Source of the DNA: Corynebacterium glaucum
Lineage (GTDB): Bacteria > Actinomycetota > Actinomycetes > Mycobacteriales > Mycobacteriaceae
Direction: 5' to 3'
Length of the DNA stretch: 64,000 nt
NCBI RefSeq assembly: GCF_030408855.1
Contig: NZ_CP047358.1
Span: 434,001-498,000, forward strand
The position numbers and the translations under genes were made by a program. The notes beneath the pieces were generated by a model. It worked only from the letters and a program-made list of their open reading frames with translations. It did not search any database and was not told the DNA's origin. How positions within the stretch are numbered: the stretch's first letter is position 1; each line of letters starts with the position of its first letter. Positions 48,798-57,044 of this stretch are shown one piece after another.

Positions 48798-49199
48798 ATG
48801 CCTGCCGTGTCCGAGCCACCCGCTCCCGCGTCTGCGGACGCTTCACGTGAGCCACCCGCGTCTGCAGACGCCGCGCCGTCGGGGCTGAACCTGGACAACC
48901 CGCACGACATTGGCAACCGCCCTTCAGTGTTGCCGGTGTGGGTGCAGTGGGTGATGGTGGCGCTGTTCGCGGTGGGGTTCGTCGCGTCTGGTGTGTTCGC
49001 GGCGACGGAACACTGGCGCCGCGCGACGTTTACCCTCGGAGCGGTGATGGTGTGGGTCGCGGTGTTGCGAATGACGTGCGATTCGAAGCTCATCGGGCTG
49101 ATCGCGGTGCGTTCGAGGCGTTTCGACGCGATATTTTGCACCGGTGTCGGCGCGGTGATGATGTGGCTGGCATGGTCTGTCGACTCGCTCGGCTCGTAA
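48798..49199 (+). CDS. DUF3017 membrane protein
   Basis: 133 aa. A Pro/Ala-rich N-terminus (about 1-45) precedes three membrane helices, with the RMTCDSKLIGLIAVRSRRFDAIF loop between the second and third. DUF3017 proteins sit next to folD in actinobacteria; function unknown. Starts 9 nt after folD, so probably in the same operon. Confidence 0.82.
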   Translation: MPAVSEPPAPASADASREPPASADAAPSGLNLDNPHDIGNRPSVLPVWVQWVMVALFAVGFVASGVFAATEHWRRATFTLGAVMVWVAVLRMTCDSKLIGLIAVRSRRFDAIFCTGVGAVMMWLAWSVDSLGS

Positions 49200-49240
49200 G
49201 TTTAGCTCCCTCTCATTGGGGCCTTACTTAGCTCTTAGAT

Positions 49241-49246
49241 TAGTAT
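49241..49246 (+). promoter_or_regulatory. -10 element of the DUF1266 gene
   Basis: TAGTAT ends 7 nt before GTG 49254; no ribosome site. Confidence 0.5.
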
Positions 49247-49253
49247 CGTCCGG

Positions 49254-50054
49254 GTGCAAACCTACGAACAAGCTTTTACTGATTCCGAAGTCCTGTCACG
49301 GCAGTGGGTGCAGATGCGCAGCGAGAACACCTCTCCCGAGTTCGCCGTCGCCTGCAGCGTCGACGCAATCTACTCGCTCGGTACCGAGCACCCGGTCGAC
49401 GGCCCTGGCGAGCAGTCGAAACCGAAGCGGATCTTCGGGTTCATGTCCAGCCGCTCGAAGTGGTTGAACTTCCTCGAGCAGGCCTACGGCGTCACCTCGC
49501 GCGAGTCTGCGATTGAGGTCGTTCGGGCATTGCTTGAGAACGCCGGCGATCCGGTCTACGACCTCTTTCGCCCCGGCCTGGAACAGCTCGTCGCCGCCCC
49601 TGTTGAGCAGCGTCCCGCCGCGTACCAGCAGCTGCGCGAAACCGCGGCACAGATCAGCACTGAAGCGGGGATCGAGGAGCTGGTGGGAGAGTTCGACGCC
49701 TGGGCACATATCTTGCTCGATCCGAGGTCTGTCGAGGCGTTGCCGTCGCAACTTCCGCGCAACCTCGTCGGCTGGGATACCACTCGTGCGGCCTGGGTAT
49801 TGCGCCTGGCGTACCGCAGCGGTTTGATCAACGACCAAGATCTTGGCCAGCTGCTGCCGAATTGCCTCGCAGTCACCCGCGAGCACTGCGCGAACTGGCG
49901 CGAGCATGCCGAAGGCTTCCTCTACGGTCGTGCCAAGTGGTCGGAAACCATCGACGAGAGCTCCATCGAGTTCCGCGACAAGGCGATCTTCTGTCTCGAG
50001 TCGCAGGAGATGCCGTGGGCGCGCTTCCCGCTGCACCCAAGTGCCCACTCTTAA
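49254..50054 (+). CDS. DUF1266-domain protein
   Basis: 266 aa, soluble. The C-terminal domain reads GWDTTRAAWVLRLAYRSGLINDQD then HCANWREHAEGFLYGRAKW, the DUF1266 pattern. GTG start with a leaderless -10. Function unknown. Confidence 0.78.
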   Translation: MQTYEQAFTDSEVLSRQWVQMRSENTSPEFAVACSVDAIYSLGTEHPVDGPGEQSKPKRIFGFMSSRSKWLNFLEQAYGVTSRESAIEVVRALLENAGDPVYDLFRPGLEQLVAAPVEQRPAAYQQLRETAAQISTEAGIEELVGEFDAWAHILLDPRSVEALPSQLPRNLVGWDTTRAAWVLRLAYRSGLINDQDLGQLLPNCLAVTREHCANWREHAEGFLYGRAKWSETIDESSIEFRDKAIFCLESQEMPWARFPLHPSAHS

Positions 50055-50156
50055 GGCACTTAAGGATTTGCAATCGCGTCGAATTGTTCAATCAATTCAC
50101 CAGAAGTTCACCCATTCCCGACTATCTATTAACCCGGGTAGCGTAGCTTCGCCCGG

Positions 50157-51164
50157 GTGACTTCAGCTGTATCCGCAACCAGCCTGGGCGCGCCCCAGGT
50201 CGCGTTGCACAACGTGCGTCGGGAATTCCCCGACGGCACTGGTCTCCACGAAACCTCCCTGACCATCGGGAAGGGCGAATTCGTCTCCATTCTCGGCCCC
50301 TCCGGCTGCGGCAAATCAACCATGCTGCGCTGTATCGCAGGCCTTGAAACGCCCGACGCGGGCGTCATTGAGTTCGCTGGCAAGGAGGTGTTCGGGCCCA
50401 ACACGAACGTGCCGGTCAACCGTCGCAACCTTTCGATGGTGTTCCAGGATCTGGCGCTCTGGCCGCATATGACGGTGGCAAAGAACGTCGAGTTTCCGCT
50501 GACCACCGGCTCGCAGAAGGTCAGTAAGTCCGAGCGCGAGGAGCGTGTCGCCCGCGCGATGGAGATGGTCGGCATTTCGCAAAAGGCAGAGCAGCGCCCC
50601 AACGAGCTTTCGGGAGGGCAGCAGCAGCGCGTCGCAATCGCCCGTGCGCTCGTCTCGGATCCGGAGCTTTTGCTTATGGACGAGCCGTTGTCCGCGCTCG
50701 ATGCCGCCTTGCGCACTCAGATTCGCAGCGAGCTCACGCGTCTCGCCTACGAGCTCAACCTCACCGTGATTTATGTGACGCACGACCAGGCCGAGGCGCT
50801 CGCCATGTCTGATCGGGTAGCCGTGATGAATGCCGGCGACGTGCGTCAATTCGATGATCCGGTGGAGCTTTACGATCACCCAGCAGACGATTTTGTGGCC
50901 GGGTTCGTCGGTGTTACGAATACACACGAGACGCTGCCCTCGAACCGGCCGGAGAACGTCGAAGTGGCACCGATTGATGGAAAGCGACCGGACACGCTCC
51001 CGGCGAACTCCGTCGTCGGCGAGGTTTTGGAAAGTCAGTACACAGGCGGGCGCTACGACATCCGCTGCAATGTGGACGGCGCTCCGGAACCGTGGCTGGC
51101 GTACACCCGGCACCGCCTCAACCGCGGAGATCGAGTCCTGTTGACCGTCAACGCGCGTTCTTAA
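50157..51164 (+). CDS. Iron-type ABC importer, ATP-binding protein (FbpC/FutC-like)
   Basis: 335 aa, GTG start. Walker A LGPSGCGKST (about 46-55), signature LSGGQQQR, Walker B LLLMDEPLSALDAA, H-loop VTHDQAEAL, and a C-terminal TOBE-like part. First gene of a three-gene operon with a lipoprotein and a fused permease. Substrate is most likely ferric iron or a related anion-type ligand, from family resemblance only. Confidence 0.86.
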   Translation: MTSAVSATSLGAPQVALHNVRREFPDGTGLHETSLTIGKGEFVSILGPSGCGKSTMLRCIAGLETPDAGVIEFAGKEVFGPNTNVPVNRRNLSMVFQDLALWPHMTVAKNVEFPLTTGSQKVSKSEREERVARAMEMVGISQKAEQRPNELSGGQQQRVAIARALVSDPELLLMDEPLSALDAALRTQIRSELTRLAYELNLTVIYVTHDQAEALAMSDRVAVMNAGDVRQFDDPVELYDHPADDFVAGFVGVTNTHETLPSNRPENVEVAPIDGKRPDTLPANSVVGEVLESQYTGGRYDIRCNVDGAPEPWLAYTRHRLNRGDRVLLTVNARS

Positions 51165-51209
51165 CCCCCTATCTCACCCCATTGTTTCCCTACAAGGAGA
51201 TTTCCCGAC

Positions 51210-52283
51210 ATGAAAAAGTTTGCCGCGGCCATCGTTGGCCTCACCGCTGCATTCTCGATGGCTGCCTGCGGCTCCGTCGAATCCAACGACACCGCCACCA
51301 CCGGTGCGAACGACGCCACCACTGCCGCCACGTCCGGCGAGACTGCCGGCAAGTGGGAGGCCCCGGAAGGGTTGTCCGGTTCCATTGACTACTACTCCGC
51401 TAACCCGCAGGGCTTGACCGACGCGCTCGTCGAGGCGTTCCAGGAGCGCACCGGCGTGACCGTCAATGTTTTCGCTGGCACCACCGGCGAGATCACCGCG
51501 AAGATCACCGCTGAGGAGGCGAACCCGCAGGCCGACGTGGTCTACCTCGCGTCCTGGAACGCAGCGGCGAAGCAGGGTGAAAGCGATGCGCTCGAGGCGT
51601 ACGCTCCGGAGAACATCGCAGACGCGAACCCGAAGTGGAACGCTGATGATGAAACCTTCCACGGCCGCGACGGCTCCGCGCTGGCTATCGTTGCCAACAC
51701 CGACGTGGTCTCCGATGTCCCGTCCGACTGGGAGGAGCTCGCCGACGAAAAGTACAAGGACCTGGTGATCATGCCGGATCCTCGCGAGTCCGGTACCGCC
51801 GCTGACCTGCTTGCCGCCATGGTCGCTGAGTGGGGCGAAGACAAGACTTGGGAGCTGTTTGACAAGCTCTTCGACAACGGCATGATCGTCCAGGGCGCAA
51901 ATGGCCCGGCGCTCGACATGGTCACCTCCGGTTCCAAGGGCATTGTCTTCGGCGGCGTCGACTACTCCGCCTACTCCGCGCGCGACAAGGGTGAGCCGCT
52001 GGAGATCGTGATCCCGTCCTCCGGCACCACCGTCACCCCGCGCCCGGTGATGATTATGAAGACCACCGACAACATGGAGGCGGCGAAGGCATTCGTCGAC
52101 TTCATGTTCTCTGAGGAGGCTCAGGAGATTTCCGCGTCGAAGAACATGATCCCGGCGAACAAGAACGTTGAGCCGAAGAACGGCCCGGCTCTGTCCGACA
52201 TCAAGCAGATCTCCGACGATTGGAAGGCCATCTCCTCCGAGTCGAAGAACATCCGTGAGGTCTTCGCGGAGCGCTACCTGTAA
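51210..52283 (+). CDS. Iron-type ABC importer, substrate-binding lipoprotein
   Basis: 357 aa. Signal peptide with lipobox SMAAC (Cys near residue 20), a Thr/Ala/Asp-rich linker and a COG1840-like binding domain (SGSIDYYSANPQGLTDALVEAFQERTG, then PDPRESGTAADLL and YSAYSARDKGEPLEIV). AAGGAG precedes the ATG. This family binds Fe(III), thiamine or phosphonates; iron is the most usual partner. Confidence 0.84.
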   Translation: MKKFAAAIVGLTAAFSMAACGSVESNDTATTGANDATTAATSGETAGKWEAPEGLSGSIDYYSANPQGLTDALVEAFQERTGVTVNVFAGTTGEITAKITAEEANPQADVVYLASWNAAAKQGESDALEAYAPENIADANPKWNADDETFHGRDGSALAIVANTDVVSDVPSDWEELADEKYKDLVIMPDPRESGTAADLLAAMVAEWGEDKTWELFDKLFDNGMIVQGANGPALDMVTSGSKGIVFGGVDYSAYSARDKGEPLEIVIPSSGTTVTPRPVMIMKTTDNMEAAKAFVDFMFSEEAQEISASKNMIPANKNVEPKNGPALSDIKQISDDWKAISSESKNIREVFAERYL

Positions 52284-52304
52284 CCGCAAGCGATCGCTGT
52301 AACT

Positions 52305-53954
52305 ATGAGGACGAAACGGGGAGTCAACGCGGGCATTTACCCGGTGCTGCTGATCCTGCTTATCCTGGTCGCCGCGCCGCTAGCGTCAGTGCTGGTGACC
52401 GCGGTGACGGGATACCGGGGTGATGATCCTGCCCTGGATACGCTGTGGCAGCCGCAGATGGTGCGAGTCATTCTCAACACCGTCTGGCTCTCCGTCCTCG
52501 TCGTATTCTTCTCCACGTTGTTTGCCGCTCCACTCGTGTTCTTCCGCGCGTGGACGCCGATGCGTCGCGCCGGCTGGGTCGAGATCGTGATCATGATCCC
52601 GTTCATGACACCGCCGTTCGCTGCCGCCATGGCTTGGATGGACTTCACGCGAGTGCGCGGCGTTGCGGACATGCTTCTCGGGCCAATGCTTGGCGACACC
52701 GTGCGCTCTGCCATCAACTCCGTCTGGGGCATGGGATTTGTGATGGCCGCCGAGCTGTTTCCATTCCTGTACCTGATCCTGCGGAACAGTCTGGCCTCCA
52801 TCCCAGCGTCGCAGCTTGAAATGGCCCAGGTCGCCGGCGCGAGCCGCTGGCAGCAGTTTTCCCGCGTTATCTTGCCGATGGTGCTCGGGCCTTTCTCGCT
52901 GGGTGCACTGATTGTGTTCATCAAGGCAGCCGGCGAGTTCGGTACACCGGTGACGCTGGGCAACGCGATCGGTTACCCGGTCCTGGTTTCGTCCATCTAC
53001 CAGGATGTGACCATCGACCCGCTGAACTTCAGTAAAGCGGCGGCGTCGTCAAGCGTGCTCTTTTTCTTGGGCGTGATGGCGTGGGCGATGCAGCAGTGGG
53101 CAGGCCGTGGTGGCTTAGCGAGTGGTGGGCGTGTCTCGCGCCCGGTCTCGCTGAACATCTCACAGGGAGGCATGGCACTTGCCTGGCTCTACACGGCCAT
53201 CGTGTTCGTGCTGACGGTGCTGATCCCGTACATCTCCATCATCTTGGCATCGATGACGATCCTGCGCTCCAAGCCGCCGACTCTGAACAACCTCACTTTC
53301 GATTACTTCGGCATCGTCCTATCGATGCCATCGGGGCAGGAAGCGCTCACGCGTTCCATCGCCCTTGGCGCAATTGGCGCCACCACATCGGTGGTGTTGG
53401 CTTTGGCGGTGACGCTGCTGACGATGCGTCGACAAGCATTCTCTGCCCGAATTTCCGACTTCCTTGCTGTGGCTCCCGACACTGTGCCCGGCATCGTGCT
53501 TGCGATCGGCTTTATCCTGCTGTGGAACTCCCCGAGCCTGCCGTGGACCCCGTACGGTAGCCAGCTCATCCTTGTGATGGCGTTCACCGTGCTGTTCATG
53601 CCGATGGCGGTGCAAAACATCAAGACCTCCGCCGCGTCCATGTCGCCAACCTTGCACGAGGCGGCGGCGATTTCTGGCGCGACCAGGGGACAGGCGTTTT
53701 GGCGGGTGACGCTGCCGATGCTCGCGCCGGGCATTTTTGCTGGCTGGCTGCTCGCGTTCTTCGTGGGCATCCGCGAGCTGGTGATGTCCTCGCTGATCCG
53801 CCCGACCAGCATTAATCTGCTTGCGCCGTGGATCATGAACCAATTTGATCAGGGGCACCGCGCTGAGGCGATGGCGATGACCCTGATTGGCGTGGGCACT
53901 TCCACGGCGGTGCTGGTGCTGATCCGTTGGTGGCAGGGGCGTGCGCGGCGCTAG
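52305..53954 (+). CDS. Iron-type ABC importer, fused permease (FbpB/FutB-like)
   Basis: 549 aa with about 12 membrane helices in two permease halves, each with an EAA-type loop (EMAQVAGASRWQQFSRVILPMVLG and EAAAISGATRGQAFWRVTLPMLAPG). Such a fusion is the usual FbpB form. The final TAG shares CTAG with the stop of the convergent metX gene. Confidence 0.86.
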   Translation: MRTKRGVNAGIYPVLLILLILVAAPLASVLVTAVTGYRGDDPALDTLWQPQMVRVILNTVWLSVLVVFFSTLFAAPLVFFRAWTPMRRAGWVEIVIMIPFMTPPFAAAMAWMDFTRVRGVADMLLGPMLGDTVRSAINSVWGMGFVMAAELFPFLYLILRNSLASIPASQLEMAQVAGASRWQQFSRVILPMVLGPFSLGALIVFIKAAGEFGTPVTLGNAIGYPVLVSSIYQDVTIDPLNFSKAAASSSVLFFLGVMAWAMQQWAGRGGLASGGRVSRPVSLNISQGGMALAWLYTAIVFVLTVLIPYISIILASMTILRSKPPTLNNLTFDYFGIVLSMPSGQEALTRSIALGAIGATTSVVLALAVTLLTMRRQAFSARISDFLAVAPDTVPGIVLAIGFILLWNSPSLPWTPYGSQLILVMAFTVLFMPMAVQNIKTSAASMSPTLHEAAAISGATRGQAFWRVTLPMLAPGIFAGWLLAFFVGIRELVMSSLIRPTSINLLAPWIMNQFDQGHRAEAMAMTLIGVGTSTAVLVLIRWWQGRARR

Positions 53955-55105
53955 CAGTCGTTGCGCGGACTATCGGCCTGCTCGGCGGCGTAGTGCTCCG
54001 TCAGCGTGATGAACTGCCGCAGGATGCGGTCCATTTGGCGCGCCTCCACCAGGAACGCGTCGTGGCCGACGGGGGAGGACAGCTTCGACATTGCGAGCAG
54101 GTTGCCGAGGTTTCGCGACAGGTGTTCTTGCTGGTGGTAGGGGTAAAGAATGTCGGTGTCAACGCCGACGACCATGGTCGGCACCGTGATGGAATGCAGC
54201 GCCTTGTTCAACCCGCCGCGATCGCGGCCGACGTCGTGGCGGTTCAGTGCTTCGGTCAGGGCGACGTAACACGAGGCGTCGAAACGCTCTGTGAGCTTTT
54301 TTCCCTGGTGCTCGAGGTAGCTCTGGACCGCGAACCGCTGATCGTCGGCGCGGAACGGGCCGAGCGGGTTCTCGCCGGACTGGGCGGAGGTGCCGAAGCG
54401 CTCGTCGATCTCTAACTCGCCGCGGTACGTCAGATGCGCGATGCGGCGTGCGGCGGCGAGACCGGCATCGGGGGAGCGTCCGGTGCCGTGGTAATCGCCG
54501 CCGTGCCAGTCCGGGTCGCGGGTGATCGAGCTGATCTGGGCGGACTGGATGCCGATCTGCCAGGCGCTCGCCCGCGCGGAAACGGCAAGCACCAGCGCGA
54601 AACCGACCCGCTCCGGGTGCAGCAGCGTCCACTCCAGCGTGCGCGCACCACCCATGGAACCGCCGAGCACCGCGTGCACCCGTGTGATTCCGATCGTCTC
54701 GAGCAGGGCCGCCTCCGCGTTCACTTGGTCGCGGATCGAGATGGCGGGGAAGCGTGAGCCCCACGCGTTGCCGTCGGGGTGGGTGCTCGCGGGGCCGGTC
54801 GAGCCGTAACAGGAACCGAGCGCGTTGGTGCACATCACGCACCACATGTCGGTGTCCAGCGCTTTGCCTGGGCCGATGACTGCGTCCCACCAGTTGGCGG
54901 CGTTCGCGTCGCCGGTCAGGGCGTGCTCGAGAAGCAAGACGTTGTTCTGTCCGTGGGGGTCGCCCTTGAAATCGCCCCAGCGCTGGAACGCGATGGCAGT
55001 CTCAGCAATGTTCGCGCCTGCCTCGGTTCTGAAGTTCCCGATGGCGACGGTGCACAATTCTCCTTCTATCGGGAGCTGGGGCGCGGCCGTGCTGGTGTCA
55101 GACAT
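53951..55105 (-). CDS. metX: Homoserine O-acetyltransferase
   Basis: 384 aa from ATG 55105 (MSDTSTAAPQL). Alpha/beta hydrolase with nucleophile GGSMGG and active Ser in VLGGSMGGARTLEW, plus the conserved HALTGDANAANWWD. Makes O-acetylhomoserine for methionine synthesis. TACAGT lies 7 nt upstream and a McbR-like box lies further up. The C-terminal His is in SSPVGHDAFLVE. Confidence 0.94.
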   Translation of the reverse strand: MSDTSTAAPQLPIEGELCTVAIGNFRTEAGANIAETAIAFQRWGDFKGDPHGQNNVLLLEHALTGDANAANWWDAVIGPGKALDTDMWCVMCTNALGSCYGSTGPASTHPDGNAWGSRFPAISIRDQVNAEAALLETIGITRVHAVLGGSMGGARTLEWTLLHPERVGFALVLAVSARASAWQIGIQSAQISSITRDPDWHGGDYHGTGRSPDAGLAAARRIAHLTYRGELEIDERFGTSAQSGENPLGPFRADDQRFAVQSYLEHQGKKLTERFDASCYVALTEALNRHDVGRDRGGLNKALHSITVPTMVVGVDTDILYPYHQQEHLSRNLGNLLAMSKLSSPVGHDAFLVEARQMDRILRQFITLTEHYAAEQADSPRNDC

Positions 55106-55112
55106 GCGACCA

Positions 55113-55118
55113 ACTGTA
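55113..55118 (-). promoter_or_regulatory. -10 element of metX
   Basis: TACAGT on the minus strand ends 7 nt before the ATG, so the transcript is likely leaderless; the McbR-like box at 55137-55152 then covers about -32 to -47. Confidence 0.55.
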
Positions 55119-55152
55119 GACCGCCCCACCGTGAGGCGGACTAAGCGGTCTA
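55117..55152 (-). promoter_or_regulatory. McbR-like operator region of metX
   Basis: On the + strand CGGAC-TAAGCG-GTCTA (55137-55152) matches 8 of 10 positions of the McbR consensus. TAGACCGC (55117-55124) and GCGGTCTA (55145-55152) also form a wider inverted repeat. The spacer is shared with the metQ box, read on the other strand. Confidence 0.6.
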
Positions 55153-55160
55153 GTTTTTAT

Positions 55161-56081
55161 TCAGCTTCTAGCTAGGCTCGCGAGACCGTCGCGATAAGGG
55201 GTCGGTGCCCAATCGAGGTCGGATTCGAGCGCCCGCGGGCTGTCCCACAGCCACGTCATTTCGCGCAGCCCGCCAACATTCTCGTCGGCGATGCCGGCTA
55301 CGCGCAGCATCCACGGTCGCAGCGTCAGTGGGCGGTGATGTTCGGCGTTGAACGCCTCCGCCGCGAGCGTTGCAAAGTCGCGCTGCGTAATCGGTTCGGC
55401 GGTGGGGGTGAGGACGATCCCGGTTGCGCGCCCCGCGGAAGCGTCCACCAGCGCGCGGGCGTAGTCGTCGATATAAGTGAAAGCGTGCGGCACATCGGCG
55501 TCGATCAGCGCGAGGGGTCGCTTTCCGGCACGCACCCGGTCAATGATCAGCGCGTGGGCCACCATCGATTCGCCGCATCCCGGCCCGTACAGGTCGGAAG
55601 CGACTACCGAAGCGGTAGGCGCGGCAGCAGCGTCTCGTGCGGCAAGCAGTTCAGCACGCACGCCAGGCTTGCCGACGGTCGCGCCCACCCGGCTCTCCGC
55701 CGTCACCGTGTGCACGCCTGGGCCGAAAGCGTAGACAGACTCGGGAAAGGTGACGTGCGCGCCCACTTCCGCGCTCACTTCTGCTGCTGCGTTGAGTACC
55801 GCCCGTTCCAGCGGGATGAGCTGGGAACGCCAGGCGGCTTCCGTGTACGCGGCGTGGGTACAGCAGATGATGCGGTCTGCGCCGCTGGCATCGAGGGCCC
55901 GGTGTAGGTCGGTCGAGGACGAGGCGTCGCCGATGAAGAGGTCCGCTCCTGCGGGTACCTGACGGTCCGATCGGGCCATCACGGTGACGCCTGCTTTCTG
56001 CGCACTCGATGTTTGCGCAATGAGACGTTTCGTGACCGCTCGCCCAACCGCTCCAAAACCGATAACCAATGTTGAACTCAT
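55161..56081 (-). CDS. NAD(P)-binding epimerase/dehydratase-like protein
   Basis: 306 aa from ATG 56081. Rossmann motif VIGFGAVGRAVTKRL at the N-terminus (GxGxxG type), DLYGPGC and a Tyr in HAFTYIDDYARALVDA. Atypical short-chain/extended family; substrate unknown. Divergent from a TetR regulator, which probably controls it. Confidence 0.8.
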   Translation of the reverse strand: MSSTLVIGFGAVGRAVTKRLIAQTSSAQKAGVTVMARSDRQVPAGADLFIGDASSSTDLHRALDASGADRIICCTHAAYTEAAWRSQLIPLERAVLNAAAEVSAEVGAHVTFPESVYAFGPGVHTVTAESRVGATVGKPGVRAELLAARDAAAAPTASVVASDLYGPGCGESMVAHALIIDRVRAGKRPLALIDADVPHAFTYIDDYARALVDASAGRATGIVLTPTAEPITQRDFATLAAEAFNAEHHRPLTLRPWMLRVAGIADENVGGLREMTWLWDSPRALESDLDWAPTPYRDGLASLARS

Positions 56082-56173
56082 GTCCGAGACTCCTGCTCTC
56101 AAAAGTGAATGATGTTCTCGTTGGGAGTGTAAGCCAAGGTGATGGAGGAAACAAGAACAGGGTTCGCGTTTGA

Positions 56174-56179
56174 TAGGGT
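56174..56179 (+). promoter_or_regulatory. -10 element of the TetR gene
   Basis: TAGGGT ends 6 nt before ATG 56186; no ribosome site. The repeated 10-mer occurs at codons 3-6. Confidence 0.5.
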
Positions 56180-56185
56180 GGCGGT

Positions 56186-56878
56186 ATGACCGTCGATAAG
56201 CTGGGCCCGCGAGCCCTGGCGCGGCTGCGAACCGAGGAGCGGATCGAGCAACTTGCCTTTGCCCACCTTGACGAGGGGGGAGTGGAGGCTGTGAACCTGC
56301 GAGCAGTTGCGCGCGACCTTGGGATTAGCCCGTCGGCTTTGTATCGCTACATTCCAGACCGGGAAGGGCTGCTGACCACGCTCATTGCCGCGTCGTACAC
56401 GCAGCTAGCGGAGGCGGTGGAGTCGGAACTGGGCGCGCAAGCGGCGGATACGGCGGCGGCTGATTGTTGCCGGGTTTTGGCGGCGGCGATGCGACGGTGG
56501 GCGCTGGCGTACCCGCAGAGGTGGGCCCTAATCTACGGCAGCCCTGTAGCCAATTTTCATGCACCGGCGGAAGCGACTGGTGCGGCCGGCACTCGAGTGA
56601 TCGCGCTCCTCGGTGAGCTCCTTCAGGATGCGCGGCCGAGCTCGGTGGCGGGGGCGCGCAGCGAAGTGTTTATGGAGGACCTCTACGCGATCGGACAGGA
56701 TGAGACTCCAGGGTTGGAGCTGGATGTGGTGGAGTTGGGCCTTGAGCTGTGGGCGAAACTCATCGGCTTGATTTCTGCCGAGGTGTTTGGGCACTTTGGC
56801 GAGGCCACGCTGCGCGACCCGGAGGAGTTCTTCCTGCGCTCAGTCGACCGTTCGATGCGCGCGCTGTTCGGCAAGTAA
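56186..56878 (+). CDS. TetR-family transcriptional regulator
   Basis: 230 aa. Helix-turn-helix AVNLRAVARDLGISPSALYRYIPDREGLLTTLI near residues 36-68, and a TetR_C-type C-terminal domain with WALIYGSPVANFHAP. Divergent from the dehydrogenase-like gene at 55161-56081. Codons 3-6 (VDKL) carry an exact copy of the repeated 10-mer (56192-56201). Confidence 0.88.
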   Translation: MTVDKLGPRALARLRTEERIEQLAFAHLDEGGVEAVNLRAVARDLGISPSALYRYIPDREGLLTTLIAASYTQLAEAVESELGAQAADTAAADCCRVLAAAMRRWALAYPQRWALIYGSPVANFHAPAEATGAAGTRVIALLGELLQDARPSSVAGARSEVFMEDLYAIGQDETPGLELDVVELGLELWAKLIGLISAEVFGHFGEATLRDPEEFFLRSVDRSMRALFGK

Positions 56879-56984
56879 CTAGCTAGGCGGCGAGTAGCGG
56901 GCGAGGCGGAGATCGTCTACGAGGGGGTGCCGTCGACCGCAGCGAAACCTCGATCGAGGTCCGCTGGGCGCACGCAGATACACA

Positions 56985-57027
56985 GAAAAGCGGTCGGGCC
57001 GGGAAACGTTGTCCCGGTCCGACCGCT
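56985..57027 (-). terminator. Intrinsic terminator of icd
   Basis: For the minus-strand transcript a 16-bp stem (57012-57027 with 56989-57004, one G-U pair) closes a 7-nt loop and is followed by TTTT. Confidence 0.85.
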
Positions 57028-57044
57028 GTCTTGGCGGTGAAGCG

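Noticed and set aside
56879-57044. Possible promoter or ncRNA between the TetR gene and icd
   Set aside because: Apart from the icd terminator, no supported feature.
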